This document shows positions 10,650 to 20,083 of a DNA stretch of 64,000 bases, piece by piece. The stretch covers positions 1 to 64,000 of the IMG/VR virus record IMGVR_UViG_3300022745_000017, one strand, 5' to 3'. The notes below the pieces were generated by a model that worked only from the letters and a program-made list of their open reading frames with translations, was not told the DNA's origin and ran no database searches. The stretch comes from a virus. A program made the translations under genes and the position numbers. Within the stretch, counting starts at the first letter, position 1; each line of letters opens with the position of its first letter.

Positions 10650-10705
10650 ATTATTCTGTTTTGACTTACTCGCCTTTGCTTGGCGGGGAGTCAAAACAGA
10701 ATAAT
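10650..10705. promoter_or_regulatory. Long inverted repeat in the divergent promoter region
   Basis: Perfect 17-bp arms (ATTATTCTGTTTTGACT at 10650-10666 and AGTCAAAACAGAATAAT at 10689-10705) flank a core that contains a second small CGCC/GGCG stem. The element lies between two divergent genes that both start here, the tape measure leftward and virion RNA polymerase rightward. It therefore cannot be an ordinary terminator for either gene. Read outward, both strands carry the same 17 bases ahead of each gene, as expected for a symmetric operator or paired promoter element. Confidence 0.6.
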
Positions 10706-10706
10706 G

Positions 10707-10716
10707 CATATATTGA
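10707..10716 (+). promoter_or_regulatory. Candidate phage promoter motif (CATATATTGA)
   Basis: CATATATTGA lies 78 nt upstream of the virion RNA polymerase beta'-N start and directly abuts the inverted repeat. It matches the CATATATCA-like motif found before six other plus-strand operons in the window. The assignment as a promoter rests only on this recurrence. Confidence 0.4.
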
Positions 10717-10784
10717 GCATGCGTCAACTATAGCATGAATTTTTTAACGCTTACCATTCATCACTCAAACCAGGAATTAGCATC

Positions 10785-12413
10785 ATGGCTGCTGTACCAT
10801 TTAACATCAAGCTCTTGCAAATCACCGATCCGATGGCCTCTTTGATGCAGGCTGTCCAGGTCCTAGACTTTTTTGACGGGGCGACGAAGAACTTTCATCC
10901 AGATGGTTTGTTCTCTACGAAGATTTTTGGGGCAGCAGGCACAGAGCAGCGGTCGAGTAAGTTCTCTTACATCGACATGAAATTACCAATCTTTCACCCG
11001 ATCATCTATAAACGCATTGTCAAAATGAAAGCGTTTTACGGTGATATCATGGCTGGTAAAGAGTACGCTACCTGGGATGTCAATCTCAGTGACTTCGTGC
11101 GCAGCAATGCCTTGACAGGCGAGACGGGTTATACATTCTTCTTGAAGCACTGGAAGAAGATCAAGTTTGAAGAAACCGATACGATCTCCCGGCGTGAAAC
11201 GATTGAGCTGATCGAAAAGTACAAAGACACCTGCACCACGTCCAGGCTGCTAGTGATCCCTGCCGGATACCGAGATTTGGAAATCGATGAACATGGTCAG
11301 CAGAGCTCCGATGAGGTCAATGGTTTATACCAGAAAGTCTTGTCTACCTCCAACACGATTCACCGCACTGTCGCTAACACCACACCCGAAGCATATGACC
11401 ACCAGCGTGTTGTGTTGCAGCGGGCATTCATCGAGATCTATGAACTCTTTGAGAAAGTCGTTGAAGGCAAGAAAGCCCTACTGCTTAACAAGTGGGCAGG
11501 TCGAAACATCTTCAATGGCACGCGAAACGTCATCACAGCTCAGCAAGCTAACGTCGAGTTTTTAGGCAGCCATGGCAACCCCGGATTTAACAACACCAGT
11601 GTCGGCATCTATCAGACACTCAAAGGGATCTTGCCTATCTCCAAGTACCTGTTGCGCACGGGTTTCTTGTCTGAGGTCTTCACCTCTGTTACCACGCCTG
11701 CACTGCTGACGGATAAGAAGACCCTCAAGAGTGTGCGCGTGACACTCAAGCACAGTGACTTTGATGAATGGATGACAGGTGAAGGCATGGAGAAAGTCAT
11801 TGAGTCGTTTTCTGAAGAGAGTATTCGCCATGACCCTGTGGAAATCGATGACTACTACTTGGGCTTGATGTACAAGGGGCCTGACGGCACTTTCAAACTC
11901 ATTCACGGGATCGACGAACTCCCAGAAGGCCGACTCGCTAAAGATTGCACCCCGCTGACTTTAGCTGAGCTGTTTTATTGCTCGATTTACTTCAAAGCCA
12001 ATACCTACCCACTGCTGGTCACACGCTACCCTATCACTGGGATGGGGAGTATCTACACCTCGTTTACTTTCTTAGAGTCAACGATCGTCACCGAGGTGCG
12101 CAAAGAGCTCGGGACTGACTGGACTCCCATGGGTCCAGAGCGGGTAGCTTATCGTTTCCCGACGCTGACATCGTTCTACAACAGCTTGAGCCCACATGGC
12201 TCTCGCTTGGCAGGACTAGGCGCTGACTTTGACGGCGATACCGCATCGGCTAACTTCCTCTACAGCGATGAAGCCATTGAGTCGGCGATCAAGATGCTCA
12301 AGTCACGTAACTACTACGTCGGCAGTGATGGCAAGATCAACGTGGCAATCAACACAGACACGGTGAAATACGTGGTGCACAATCTCGCGCGTGGTCGCAA
12401 GAAAGCCAAGTAA
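10785..12413 (+). CDS. Virion RNA polymerase, beta' N-terminal subunit
   Basis: This 542-aa protein carries the catalytic Mg-binding signature of multi-subunit RNA polymerases as GADFDGD at residues 479-485, with aspartates 481, 483 and 485. The usual first Asn is replaced by Gly. Near the N-terminus, GLFSTKIFG matches the conserved beta' GLFCxxIFG block. Around residue 240, GRNIFNGTRNVIT corresponds to the segment after the beta' lid and rudder. The cysteine pairs of the bacterial beta' zinc domain are absent. It is followed after 25 nt by the beta-type gene. Gene order (tape measure, this gene, beta gene, structural genes, protease) is as I recall for phiKZ gp181-gp180-gp178-gp175, which makes this the virion-packaged enzyme that transcribes early genes. 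The start has AGGA upstream. The matching beta' C-terminal subunit is not in the window. Confidence 0.85.
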   Translation: MAAVPFNIKLLQITDPMASLMQAVQVLDFFDGATKNFHPDGLFSTKIFGAAGTEQRSSKFSYIDMKLPIFHPIIYKRIVKMKAFYGDIMAGKEYATWDVNLSDFVRSNALTGETGYTFFLKHWKKIKFEETDTISRRETIELIEKYKDTCTTSRLLVIPAGYRDLEIDEHGQQSSDEVNGLYQKVLSTSNTIHRTVANTTPEAYDHQRVVLQRAFIEIYELFEKVVEGKKALLLNKWAGRNIFNGTRNVITAQQANVEFLGSHGNPGFNNTSVGIYQTLKGILPISKYLLRTGFLSEVFTSVTTPALLTDKKTLKSVRVTLKHSDFDEWMTGEGMEKVIESFSEESIRHDPVEIDDYYLGLMYKGPDGTFKLIHGIDELPEGRLAKDCTPLTLAELFYCSIYFKANTYPLLVTRYPITGMGSIYTSFTFLESTIVTEVRKELGTDWTPMGPERVAYRFPTLTSFYNSLSPHGSRLAGLGADFDGDTASANFLYSDEAIESAIKMLKSRNYYVGSDGKINVAINTDTVKYVVHNLARGRKKAK

Positions 12414-12438
12414 TCACTGACAACCAGGAACCAACATC

Positions 12439-15400
12439 ATGGCACAATTGATCCATCAAAACGCGTTCTACCTCAAGCACGGCTTGCGCAATCAGCAGCA
12501 ATTCTCCCAACTACCTCTCTCACCGTGGCTTGACATTCGCTTGCCTGTTAACTCAGTGCTGCACTACCACACCCTGGACGCTGTTGATCCAGGTCCCAGT
12601 GCCAGCGATCCGATTTTCAAGAACCAAGAATCGGTTCCACTGATTCAACACGTTACGAGTCTGGCCAGCACCAAGGGCAATCCAACTCATCTGTCGGTCA
12701 ACCCGACACAACTCGTGACAGATTATCAGTCTAAGCACCGGATGTTTCGACTGATGAAGAACATGGACAGCGCTATTCGCAACCCGAATACACTGGTCGT
12801 GTTTAACTACAATCTGATCAACCAGGCTTACAAGTACACTCGCACGGTCTACACGGCGTTTCATAAGTGGGAGAACTTGCTGGCGACAGTGTTTGCCAAT
12901 GTCGCTAAGGTGGTGACAGAGTCTACGATTCACCATCACTACATCGTCTGGGAAGTCCCCAGCGTCTGTCCCACCATCATGCAGTTGGACAACCTCTGCA
13001 AAGAGGTGACCTCCTCGCATCTAGAGCCGTTTACAGAAGCTTCGGCTTTCAACGTGTTTGAGATGTGGCGCTGGTTGGGTAAAGACAGAACAGCGTCCCT
13101 GATCTCAAAGATCCCTAAGGAGCATATCCACAAGGTCAACATCATTTACAAAGATGTCAATCGCTGGATGGTTGTGAACCTTGGGGTGCTCAACTCCCTG
13201 CGTGTGTGTGATGACACCGACACCGGCTACGTGACCAAACCCCTCAAGGTGTTTGACCCGATTCAGTTGCAAAAGCGCATGCTGTTGGTCAACATCTCGA
13301 TCGTGGCCGCACGCACTTCCGACCTAGCCAGCCAGGTTAAGCACAGCAACGATGACACCCAAGGGACTCCCAAAGATCATGTACCTCTGGCAGATGACAG
13401 TGTCGATACTGATCCAATGGCTCAAACGCCTGTGGACAACAACACTGTCTCACAAGACTTACCGAGCCAAACAACGGTAACTCCAGCTGAGCCCGAGTTA
13501 AAAGCCGGCACGCTGCATGTCCAGATCGATGATGATGACACGGCTAAAGACATCATTCGAAAAGAAGACAAAAGCATCGACGAGCAGCTCGACGCATTAG
13601 CTGAAATCGCTGCGCGCAAAGTCTCACAAGGCACTGAGCCCAAGCGCAGCATCGGACAGATCATTCGCACCAAAGCGCCTGATCTGGAAGAAGCCTTCAT
13701 GCAAGAGTGCGACATCTTGGCCAGCACTGGCGCTGTGACTGCTGGCGAGTACCGACGCTTTGAGCGCTTAGCCAGTGCTCACAAGACCCTGGTCGCACCT
13801 AACGGTCAGCCGATGATTGACTTCATCAAGATTGACCCAGAAGACCTTAAAGTCGTTAACAAACAAAACCTCAAAGACGACCCCACAGTTCTTGACAAAT
13901 CCATGTTATCTAACACGCTGATGGATATGGAGAAGAACTACGTCGAGAAGATCTTGCAAAAAGATATCGCTGCGTGTGTGATGAACTTTCACCGTGCAGG
14001 TGTTGCGATCACTGGGTATAAGCTAGAGACGGTAGAGGACTACACTGGCGCGGAAGATCTCCTGACCATTAAGCTCGCACCGATTGAAGGCAAGCCAACC
14101 ACGTCTCGCCACAAGCTCCCCAAGATCTACCCCGAAGGCTACTACAAAGCCAACGGCGTGAAGTACCGGCTCCGTAAGCAACGCGGGGAAATCCCAATCT
14201 GTAAAGTCGGGCCTGACCGTGTGGCGCTCACCAGTTACTACGGTAAGACTTTCATCAACCGGGGGCGTCGCAAAGTCACTGACTACGGAATCTGGTTGAC
14301 TAATAGTGTCATGGCCAAAGCCATTGACCCTAATGACCACCAAATCACCAACATCATCACCTCAGAAGTGTTTGATGGTGAGCAAAACGTCTGCCGGGCT
14401 TACTCTGCTTTGTCGGGGCGTATCCGCTCTTTCCATTGTGGGGGTTACGAGCTGTGCTTTGACAAGATCATCAAAGAAAAGTCAGTAGATGAAGCTGTCT
14501 TGAAGGCACTGGAGAATAAGGGCAGTGTCGTAGCTGGTTGGAATGGGCCTAAAGAGAAACCCTTCTTGGTCATTGACAAGAACAACATCGCTTACGCTAG
14601 CGATGGTAAAAGCCTTGACCTCATTGGGCCTTTCGAGAACTTCCTGGGCCTGCAAGCTGATGACGCTCCGGTGGAGTGCGCAGAGCTGACAGTGTTTGGT
14701 AAGGACGTTCCAGTCGGTGTGATCCTTGGTTACCAGATGGGATTGACAGCACTGCTGTCTTTGCTAAAGGCCAATGTCCGCCGAGTACCTGCTGGCACAC
14801 AAATGCGTTTGCAGCCGCATGAGTATGCTATTGAGTTTTCCGATGAGTCTTTGATTCTCCCTAAGGACGACATCTTTACGAACTTGGTGGTCAGTGGGTT
14901 TAACGAATACCGTAAGGCCATTCGCACCTTCTCCTCACGCAGCTTTGACAACCCCGGTGTCTATCTGAATCTGCTGGAGTCAGCGGGTCTATCTACACGC
15001 TACCTGCGTGAGATCGACACCATGCACAAGCTGTTCATTGATCCGATCACACTAGACATCTTGATCGAGATGAAAGAGCCTGAGACGTTTGAAGGCCTAC
15101 TGCTGCGAAGTTGTGAGTTGCTGACGGATGATTTCTGCTACCCCGCTGGTGACCCTCGCAATCTGCGCGATAAGGGTTATGAGCGTATTGCTGGCGCTGT
15201 CTACAATGAGCTCGTTCAAGGCTACCGCAATCACAATGCGCGCTTTGCTAAGAGCATGTACGGCATTGAAGTACCGCCTTACGCGACTTGGAACCGTATC
15301 ACGCAAGACCCGGTGAAAGTCCAGCTCTCCGAGATCAACCCCGTGCACGCTCTTAAAGAGCTAGAAGCAGTAACGTACTCGGGCACGGATGGTCGTAACC

Positions 15401-16752
15401 GCCGTAGCATGACGAAAAAGACCCGTGCATTTAGTCCGCGAGAAATGGGTGTGACCTCGGAGTCTACCAGTGACTCGTCTGATGTGGGGATTAACTTCCA
15501 AGTCACCGGCAATCCTCAGTACACCTCTTTGCGGGGACTGTTGGGAGACTTTGATTACAAGAAAACAGGCGCTACCAGCATGTTTTCTACCGCAGCGCTG
15601 TTAGCCCCAGGTAGTGACCAAGATGAGTTTCGCCGGGTTAACTTCGTGGCTATCCAGCAGTCTCATGCTGTTGCATGTGTTGGCTACACACAGTCTCCGT
15701 TTCGCACTGGCTATGAAACGATCTTGGGCCAGCGCACCTCTGATCTGTACTGCTACACAGCCAAAAAGCCTGGGAAGGTCTTACAGATCAATGACCACGG
15801 GATCATCGTCAATTACGATGACGGTAGTATCCAAGGCTATGAGCTGGGTGTTAGACACGGTCACGCAGCTGGCTTGGTAATTCCGCACAACGTCGTTACA
15901 CCGCTCAAGCTCGGGGATAAAGTCGAAGTAGGTGACTGCATCGTCTACAACACTGGGTTCTTCGAGCGAGACTGGATGAACAAAAAGCGGGTGGTGTGGA
16001 AAAATGCAGTGATGGTTAACACGGTCTTCTGGGAGTCTGCCAATACTCATGAAGATGCTTCTGCTATCTCTGCTGACCTCGGCGCTAAACTAGAGACCAA
16101 GTACACCAAGATCAAAAACATCACGATCAACTTTAACCAAAGTGTCTCCAACTTGGTTAAGCCTGGTCAAAGCGTCAAAGCCAAAGATGTACTATGCTAC
16201 ATCGAAGACTCAATGACGGCTTCGACTGACTTGTTTTCTGGCAAGTCTATTGAACTACTCAAGGCTTTGGCTAAGCGCTCTCCTAAAGCCAGCGTGAAAG
16301 GGGTTGTCGATAAAATCGAAGTCCTCTATCACGGTGACAAAGAAGACATGAGTGACTCTTTGCGAGCGATTGCAGATGAAAGCGATCGTCAACTCAAGCG
16401 CATCGCTAAGTCCACAGGCAACGAAGGTTTCACAGGAGCCGTTGGGTCAGGTTATCGCATTGAGAACAAACCCATTGCGCTAGATACAGCTGTCATCCGG
16501 GTCTATATCACAGCCAGTGCTGGTAACGGCCTCGGCGATAAGGGCGTGCTGTTTAACCAGATGAAAACCGTGTTTTCTTCGGTGATGGCAGGTGTTTACC
16601 GTGATGCTTATGGTCGGCAAATCGATTTCATCTTTGGACAGAAATCCTTGGATGACCGGATCGTGCGATCACCTGTCAAGATAGCGACGACTTGTACACT
16701 AAACCGCTTGGGTGCCAAGCGCGTGTGCAACGCGTACTGGGGCCGTAAGTGA
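12439..16752 (+). CDS. Virion RNA polymerase, beta subunit
   Basis: This 1,437-aa protein belongs to the split beta family. Near residues 1360-1375 the sequence GNGLGDKGVLFNQMK corresponds to the conserved beta block GDKMAGRHGNKG, which carries active-site lysines. Residues 1140-1230 (VLQINDHGIIVNYDDG, then HNVVTPLKLGDKVEVGD) resemble the beta hybrid/flap region. The N-terminal 295 residues form a region I cannot assign. Residues of about 298-380 are an acidic, Ser/Thr/Pro-rich linker, probably disordered, that separates it from the polymerase core. The gene is translationally next to the beta' N-terminal subunit (25-nt gap, AGGA start signal) and ends just before a strong terminator. It is expected to be packaged in the capsid and injected. 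The proposed phiKZ counterpart is gp178, from size and order as recalled. Confidence 0.85.
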   Translation: MAQLIHQNAFYLKHGLRNQQQFSQLPLSPWLDIRLPVNSVLHYHTLDAVDPGPSASDPIFKNQESVPLIQHVTSLASTKGNPTHLSVNPTQLVTDYQSKHRMFRLMKNMDSAIRNPNTLVVFNYNLINQAYKYTRTVYTAFHKWENLLATVFANVAKVVTESTIHHHYIVWEVPSVCPTIMQLDNLCKEVTSSHLEPFTEASAFNVFEMWRWLGKDRTASLISKIPKEHIHKVNIIYKDVNRWMVVNLGVLNSLRVCDDTDTGYVTKPLKVFDPIQLQKRMLLVNISIVAARTSDLASQVKHSNDDTQGTPKDHVPLADDSVDTDPMAQTPVDNNTVSQDLPSQTTVTPAEPELKAGTLHVQIDDDDTAKDIIRKEDKSIDEQLDALAEIAARKVSQGTEPKRSIGQIIRTKAPDLEEAFMQECDILASTGAVTAGEYRRFERLASAHKTLVAPNGQPMIDFIKIDPEDLKVVNKQNLKDDPTVLDKSMLSNTLMDMEKNYVEKILQKDIAACVMNFHRAGVAITGYKLETVEDYTGAEDLLTIKLAPIEGKPTTSRHKLPKIYPEGYYKANGVKYRLRKQRGEIPICKVGPDRVALTSYYGKTFINRGRRKVTDYGIWLTNSVMAKAIDPNDHQITNIITSEVFDGEQNVCRAYSALSGRIRSFHCGGYELCFDKIIKEKSVDEAVLKALENKGSVVAGWNGPKEKPFLVIDKNNIAYASDGKSLDLIGPFENFLGLQADDAPVECAELTVFGKDVPVGVILGYQMGLTALLSLLKANVRRVPAGTQMRLQPHEYAIEFSDESLILPKDDIFTNLVVSGFNEYRKAIRTFSSRSFDNPGVYLNLLESAGLSTRYLREIDTMHKLFIDPITLDILIEMKEPETFEGLLLRSCELLTDDFCYPAGDPRNLRDKGYERIAGAVYNELVQGYRNHNARFAKSMYGIEVPPYATWNRITQDPVKVQLSEINPVHALKELEAVTYSGTDGRNRRSMTKKTRAFSPREMGVTSESTSDSSDVGINFQVTGNPQYTSLRGLLGDFDYKKTGATSMFSTAALLAPGSDQDEFRRVNFVAIQQSHAVACVGYTQSPFRTGYETILGQRTSDLYCYTAKKPGKVLQINDHGIIVNYDDGSIQGYELGVRHGHAAGLVIPHNVVTPLKLGDKVEVGDCIVYNTGFFERDWMNKKRVVWKNAVMVNTVFWESANTHEDASAISADLGAKLETKYTKIKNITINFNQSVSNLVKPGQSVKAKDVLCYIEDSMTASTDLFSGKSIELLKALAKRSPKASVKGVVDKIEVLYHGDKEDMSDSLRAIADESDRQLKRIAKSTGNEGFTGAVGSGYRIENKPIALDTAVIRVYITASAGNGLGDKGVLFNQMKTVFSSVMAGVYRDAYGRQIDFIFGQKSLDDRIVRSPVKIATTCTLNRLGAKRVCNAYWGRK

Positions 16753-16771
16753 TGGGTTAATACTGTGTGCG

Positions 16772-16803
16772 CTGTAGGCCCTGTTTCTAAACAGGGCCTA
16801 CAG
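16772..16803 (+). terminator. Hairpin terminator after virion RNA polymerase genes
   Basis: Two perfect 15-nt arms (CTGTAGGCCCTGTTT / AAACAGGGCCTACAG) are separated by 2 nt, so the innermost pair must open. They are followed by TGTCTTTATTTG. The site lies 19 nt after the beta stop codon. Confidence 0.75.
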
Positions 16804-16842
16804 TGTCTTTATTTGCGAGCTTTTTCTTGTAAAGGAAATCAA

Positions 16843-17046
16843 ATGAAAACGAGTTCTGAAGTTTCAGTGCTCACCATGGGGTGCGCAATCACTCTGGGTG
16901 GTGAAATCGCGCGGCGTGTCGTTGGGAAAAACATCTCTGACACCCTCTCCGGTGAGGTCATTACGCCCAACCAACTCTACCAAGTGATTGGCCAGCGCAT
17001 CGCTGCTCGGCTCATCGAGCGTGTCTCTGCCAAAAAAGGAGCTTAA
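16843..17046 (+). CDS. Small unknown protein (67 aa)
   Basis: I place the start at ATG 16843 (MKTSSEVSVLTMGCAITLGG) because AAAGGA lies 7 nt upstream. The frame is open further upstream, but that part overlaps the terminator hairpin. The protein is small and basic at its C-terminus (IERVSAKKGA), with a short hydrophobic stretch near residues 9-20. Its stop is 3 nt before the start of the next gene, so the two are probably co-translated. I recognise no family. It is the first gene of the structural operon that leads to the prohead protease. Confidence 0.7.
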   Translation: MKTSSEVSVLTMGCAITLGGEIARRVVGKNISDTLSGEVITPNQLYQVIGQRIAARLIERVSAKKGA

Positions 17047-17049
17047 GCA

Positions 17050-18480
17050 ATGATTCCCGTCGAAGCTGCAAAAGTCGCCATCAGTCAAGTCGAGTTGTTT
17101 GACCGTCGTGGCGAGATCCTCACTACCATGGGCCAAACACCTGTGGCTACGATCATGTCTACGATCGGTATGCGTAGCTGTTACGCTGGCGCTACGGAGT
17201 ACTCCCCCACCCCGGAATCCGTGAGTTACATGAGCACCGGCGATTGCACGGATGGTCCCATCAGTTTGTGCAGCAAGGCGATCGAAGCGCTGGCCGCTGA
17301 CATCGGTGGTGAGATTGAAAAGCATCTGTTCTTTACTCGCAACACCGTACAACCAGTGATCAAGCTGGTAGCCGCATCCATCAAAGCGCATACGGATCGC
17401 ATCCCACCAGACGTGGACAAAACGATCACCGTCATCGAACGTGAGCTCCCACCTCCGATGTTTGATCTGGAAGACGACATCAACAAGTTCTCTGACGCAC
17501 CTTACCGGGCGATCAATCAGCGCATTTTGGTGGGCGACAAGTCACCTCCCGAAATCATTGAGCTGATGCTCACTGGCAAGAAAGGTGTGGACGCTAAGCT
17601 CAGCGCCTGGGCGATTGGCCAAGACCCCTTGTTGCTGCAAAACATCTGGGACGCCTTGTTCACTGCCAAAGAAACACTGGCAGCTGATGCCATCTTGCGT
17701 GACCCTGAGAAGTCTGTCGCTAGTGCGTTGGTGGCGTACTTGTGCGCTAGCAAGATGTATGAGAAGATCCCCGAGGGCATCAACTCATCTCTGGGCACTT
17801 TCCGCGCATTCCTCACCTTGGTGATGGAGCAGTGTGCCAAAGTCATGATTGGTGGTTTTGAAGACGAACACCAAGCCATCAAGTCTGGTCGCATTGTGTT
17901 TGCCAACGTCTTCCGTAAGGTCTATGTCAACAAGACGGTATACCGACAATGGTTGAGTGAAGGTGGTGTTGAGCAAGCCATCTATGGCAACAGCTTGATG
18001 GCTGTCCCATTCTTCTTTGTCGATCAGATCAAGGAAAACCAAAGTGCACTGATTTCGCGCTGGCGCGATTACACGCTGCAATCAGCTACCGGTGAAGCTG
18101 AGCGTCGCCATGCACTGATTCGGGACATCATCAAAGATGCTTTCGATGATGTGGTGGTGCAAAACTTCAAGATGTGCTTTTGCCACCTCTGTGATGACCC
18201 GACGCCTGAGCGCAACCAAAGTGATTACGCTGCGTTCCGAGCCAAGCTAGCGATGGTGACAGCTCGCATGGCCAACGCGGACTACGAGAAAGATCCCTGG
18301 AACTTCGTGATCAACTTGGTGCTCGATTGTCTCTACGAGAAAGCCCCTTGTGCGCGACGCATCCTGGACGGCATCTCTCAGGCCAGTCGCGTCAACCCAG
18401 ACGCTACACCTGAAGAGTGCGCAAGCCTGGCGACACTGACCTACATCGCTGACTTCTGCGCAGATCAGATCGTCATCTAA
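17050..18480 (+). CDS. Probable virion structural protein (476 aa)
   Basis: The protein begins MIPVEAAKVAISQVELFDRR and I recognise no catalytic motif in it. It is mostly helical with a Cys-rich patch (MCFCHLCDD) near residue 380. The start has AAGGAGC 8 nt upstream. The gene lies between virion RNA polymerase and the prohead protease. In phiKZ this interval (gp176-gp177 as I recall) encodes capsid-associated proteins, so a head role is an inference from position. The next gene follows after 12 nt. Confidence 0.6.
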   Translation: MIPVEAAKVAISQVELFDRRGEILTTMGQTPVATIMSTIGMRSCYAGATEYSPTPESVSYMSTGDCTDGPISLCSKAIEALAADIGGEIEKHLFFTRNTVQPVIKLVAASIKAHTDRIPPDVDKTITVIERELPPPMFDLEDDINKFSDAPYRAINQRILVGDKSPPEIIELMLTGKKGVDAKLSAWAIGQDPLLLQNIWDALFTAKETLAADAILRDPEKSVASALVAYLCASKMYEKIPEGINSSLGTFRAFLTLVMEQCAKVMIGGFEDEHQAIKSGRIVFANVFRKVYVNKTVYRQWLSEGGVEQAIYGNSLMAVPFFFVDQIKENQSALISRWRDYTLQSATGEAERRHALIRDIIKDAFDDVVVQNFKMCFCHLCDDPTPERNQSDYAAFRAKLAMVTARMANADYEKDPWNFVINLVLDCLYEKAPCARRILDGISQASRVNPDATPEECASLATLTYIADFCADQIVI

Positions 18481-18492
18481 GGGAGATTGGCC

Positions 18493-19218
18493 ATGGATTT
18501 TTCACGCCTCGTGCATGATAAATCAAAGGTACTTGCGTCCCTGGCGCAAATGCCTGATGGCCAAGTCATCGCTTTGAAACCGTGTAAGGTTCACATCCCT
18601 TGCCGGTTTACAGAACATGACCTGGCTTACGTCGGAGCACAGACCAAGATCGTAGGACTTTTCAGCATCGTTGTTGAAGATTCGTTTTACTGTGTTTTGA
18701 TGATTAACGCCATCTTACAACTCGATCCGATGACCACTGACAAGGTCAAGATCGAGGGCAATGACTACTATGAGTTTGGATTCCCTAAAGGATCTACTCT
18801 CATCACGTCCTGCCTGGCTGTGAAGGACAACACGGTTCCTTACAAAATCTACGACGAGATCTTGTCAAAGGCCAAAGTGCCCGCCTATGTAAGCTACGAC
18901 ATGCTCGGGCGACTGTTTGACACCGCCAAAAAGCACGCTGGGGCTAACGTGGGTGGTCAGTCTGAGGTCACTGAAATGCTAGCGAGTGTGATTACTCGCT
19001 GGTCTGATGACTTGACGATGTACTTTCGTCAAGTCATTAAAAAGCCCAGTGATGTCAATCGCTACAAAAAGACTTACGCTGCTATGCGTAACGTAGCGCT
19101 ATCGGCTACCAACACCTCCGCCAAGCTGCTAGGTAGTCACTTCGATTCAGGTATCGCTAGCGCACTCCTACACCCCTCAGAGCGTGTAGAGCGTATGGAA
19201 GAAATACTGCGCAAGTAG
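18493..19218 (+). CDS. Probable virion structural protein (241 aa)
   Basis: The start is ATG 18493 (MDFSRLVHDKSKVLASLAQM), supported by GGGAG 7 nt upstream; an earlier TTG in frame would put the ribosome site inside the gene. The N-terminal half looks like a beta-rich domain (VIALKPCKVHIPCRF, IVGLFSIVVEDSFYCVLM), and the C-terminal half is helical. No known motif is visible. It is the middle gene between the 476-aa protein and the prohead protease, in what I recall as the phiKZ gp176 position, so a head-associated role is plausible but unproven. Confidence 0.6.
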   Translation: MDFSRLVHDKSKVLASLAQMPDGQVIALKPCKVHIPCRFTEHDLAYVGAQTKIVGLFSIVVEDSFYCVLMINAILQLDPMTTDKVKIEGNDYYEFGFPKGSTLITSCLAVKDNTVPYKIYDEILSKAKVPAYVSYDMLGRLFDTAKKHAGANVGGQSEVTEMLASVITRWSDDLTMYFRQVIKKPSDVNRYKKTYAAMRNVALSATNTSAKLLGSHFDSGIASALLHPSERVERMEEILRK

Positions 19219-19245
19219 TCTATTATTTTTTAAGGTAGATCAATC

Positions 19246-20046
19246 ATGGAAAAACTCCGTTTCACATGCACCTCGCTTGCAGCAGGTGTGAAAGGCATTT
19301 TGCCTAAGGATGAGAAAGGCTATCGCAAGATGCCTGTAGGTGGGCTCAATATGTACAACTCCGTAGGGGATTACTACCCTTACGAAGGTGTGCAAGAGAT
19401 CTTCCACCGCTCTAACTCTTTCATGCGACGCATCGAGACACGCTGCTTGAAGTGTGAGGAAGGCCATCCTGAGTTCTTGCCAGGCATGACCGATGACATG
19501 TATGCTCAGCGCATCATGCACATCGAAGAGACCAGGGTGTGTGCTCACATCAAAGCCATTGAGCTGGACTTTGACTCGCTCACCGATGAAGCAGGCCGAC
19601 CTATCGTTGCGATCATCGCCTTGATGAAGGGTGATGGCATCTTTGGCCCGGCACTGGAGAAATCCTTTGACAACACGGAAGAAGACGTTTGCTTCTCCAT
19701 CCGTGCACTCACCGAGAACCGCCGCATTGTAGGGGTGAATAACCGCTACATTCGCCAGATCATCACTTGGGACCGTGTCACTGAACCAGGTTTGAATGTG
19801 GCTCGCAAAATGCGCGCACCTTCTCTGGAAGGCTTCCGAGACTCTATCGCAATCGCTACCAGCATTACCGAGCGTGACATGGAACTCGCTAGCTTTGCCA
19901 AGGCGATCGAGCGTCAGTCGCAAGTGCTCAAGTCTGCTGGGATGTCGTTTGAGTCTGCTGGGATGTTGACAGCCCAAGAGCTGTTTGCTTCCTTCCGCTG
20001 GGGCATTGACGACCAGAAGAAACTACCTGCCAGCATGCAGTGGTAA
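19246..20046 (+). CDS. Prohead maturation protease
   Basis: This 266-aa serine protease probably cleaves scaffold and head-protein propeptides during capsid maturation. Two blocks typical of the herpesvirus/T4 gp21-type prohead protease fold are visible: EEGHPEF with His74, and CFSIRAL with Ser151. A third acidic or His residue is expected but cannot be assigned by eye. A short duplication near residues 228-240 repeats SAGM twice (KSAGMSFESAGML). The gene closes the operon and is followed by a strong terminator. Its place beside the virion RNA polymerase genes fits phiKZ gp175, which is known as the head protease. The start has AAGGTAG upstream. Confidence 0.75.
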   Translation: MEKLRFTCTSLAAGVKGILPKDEKGYRKMPVGGLNMYNSVGDYYPYEGVQEIFHRSNSFMRRIETRCLKCEEGHPEFLPGMTDDMYAQRIMHIEETRVCAHIKAIELDFDSLTDEAGRPIVAIIALMKGDGIFGPALEKSFDNTEEDVCFSIRALTENRRIVGVNNRYIRQIITWDRVTEPGLNVARKMRAPSLEGFRDSIAIATSITERDMELASFAKAIERQSQVLKSAGMSFESAGMLTAQELFASFRWGIDDQKKLPASMQW

Positions 20047-20048
20047 AC

Positions 20049-20083
20049 CCCTAGGTACAGAGCTTTTGTCTCTGTACCTAGGG
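20049..20083 (+). terminator. Hairpin terminator after prohead protease
   Basis: Perfect 14-bp arms (CCCTAGGTACAGAG / CTCTGTACCTAGGG) and a 7-nt loop start 3 nt beyond the stop codon. A T-run (GTTTTTATTT) follows about 10 nt later. Confidence 0.75.

Noticed and set aside
19240-19977. 245-codon minus-strand frame opposite the prohead protease
   Set aside because: The sense gene has catalytic His and Ser blocks, a ribosome site and operon context; the antisense frame has none.
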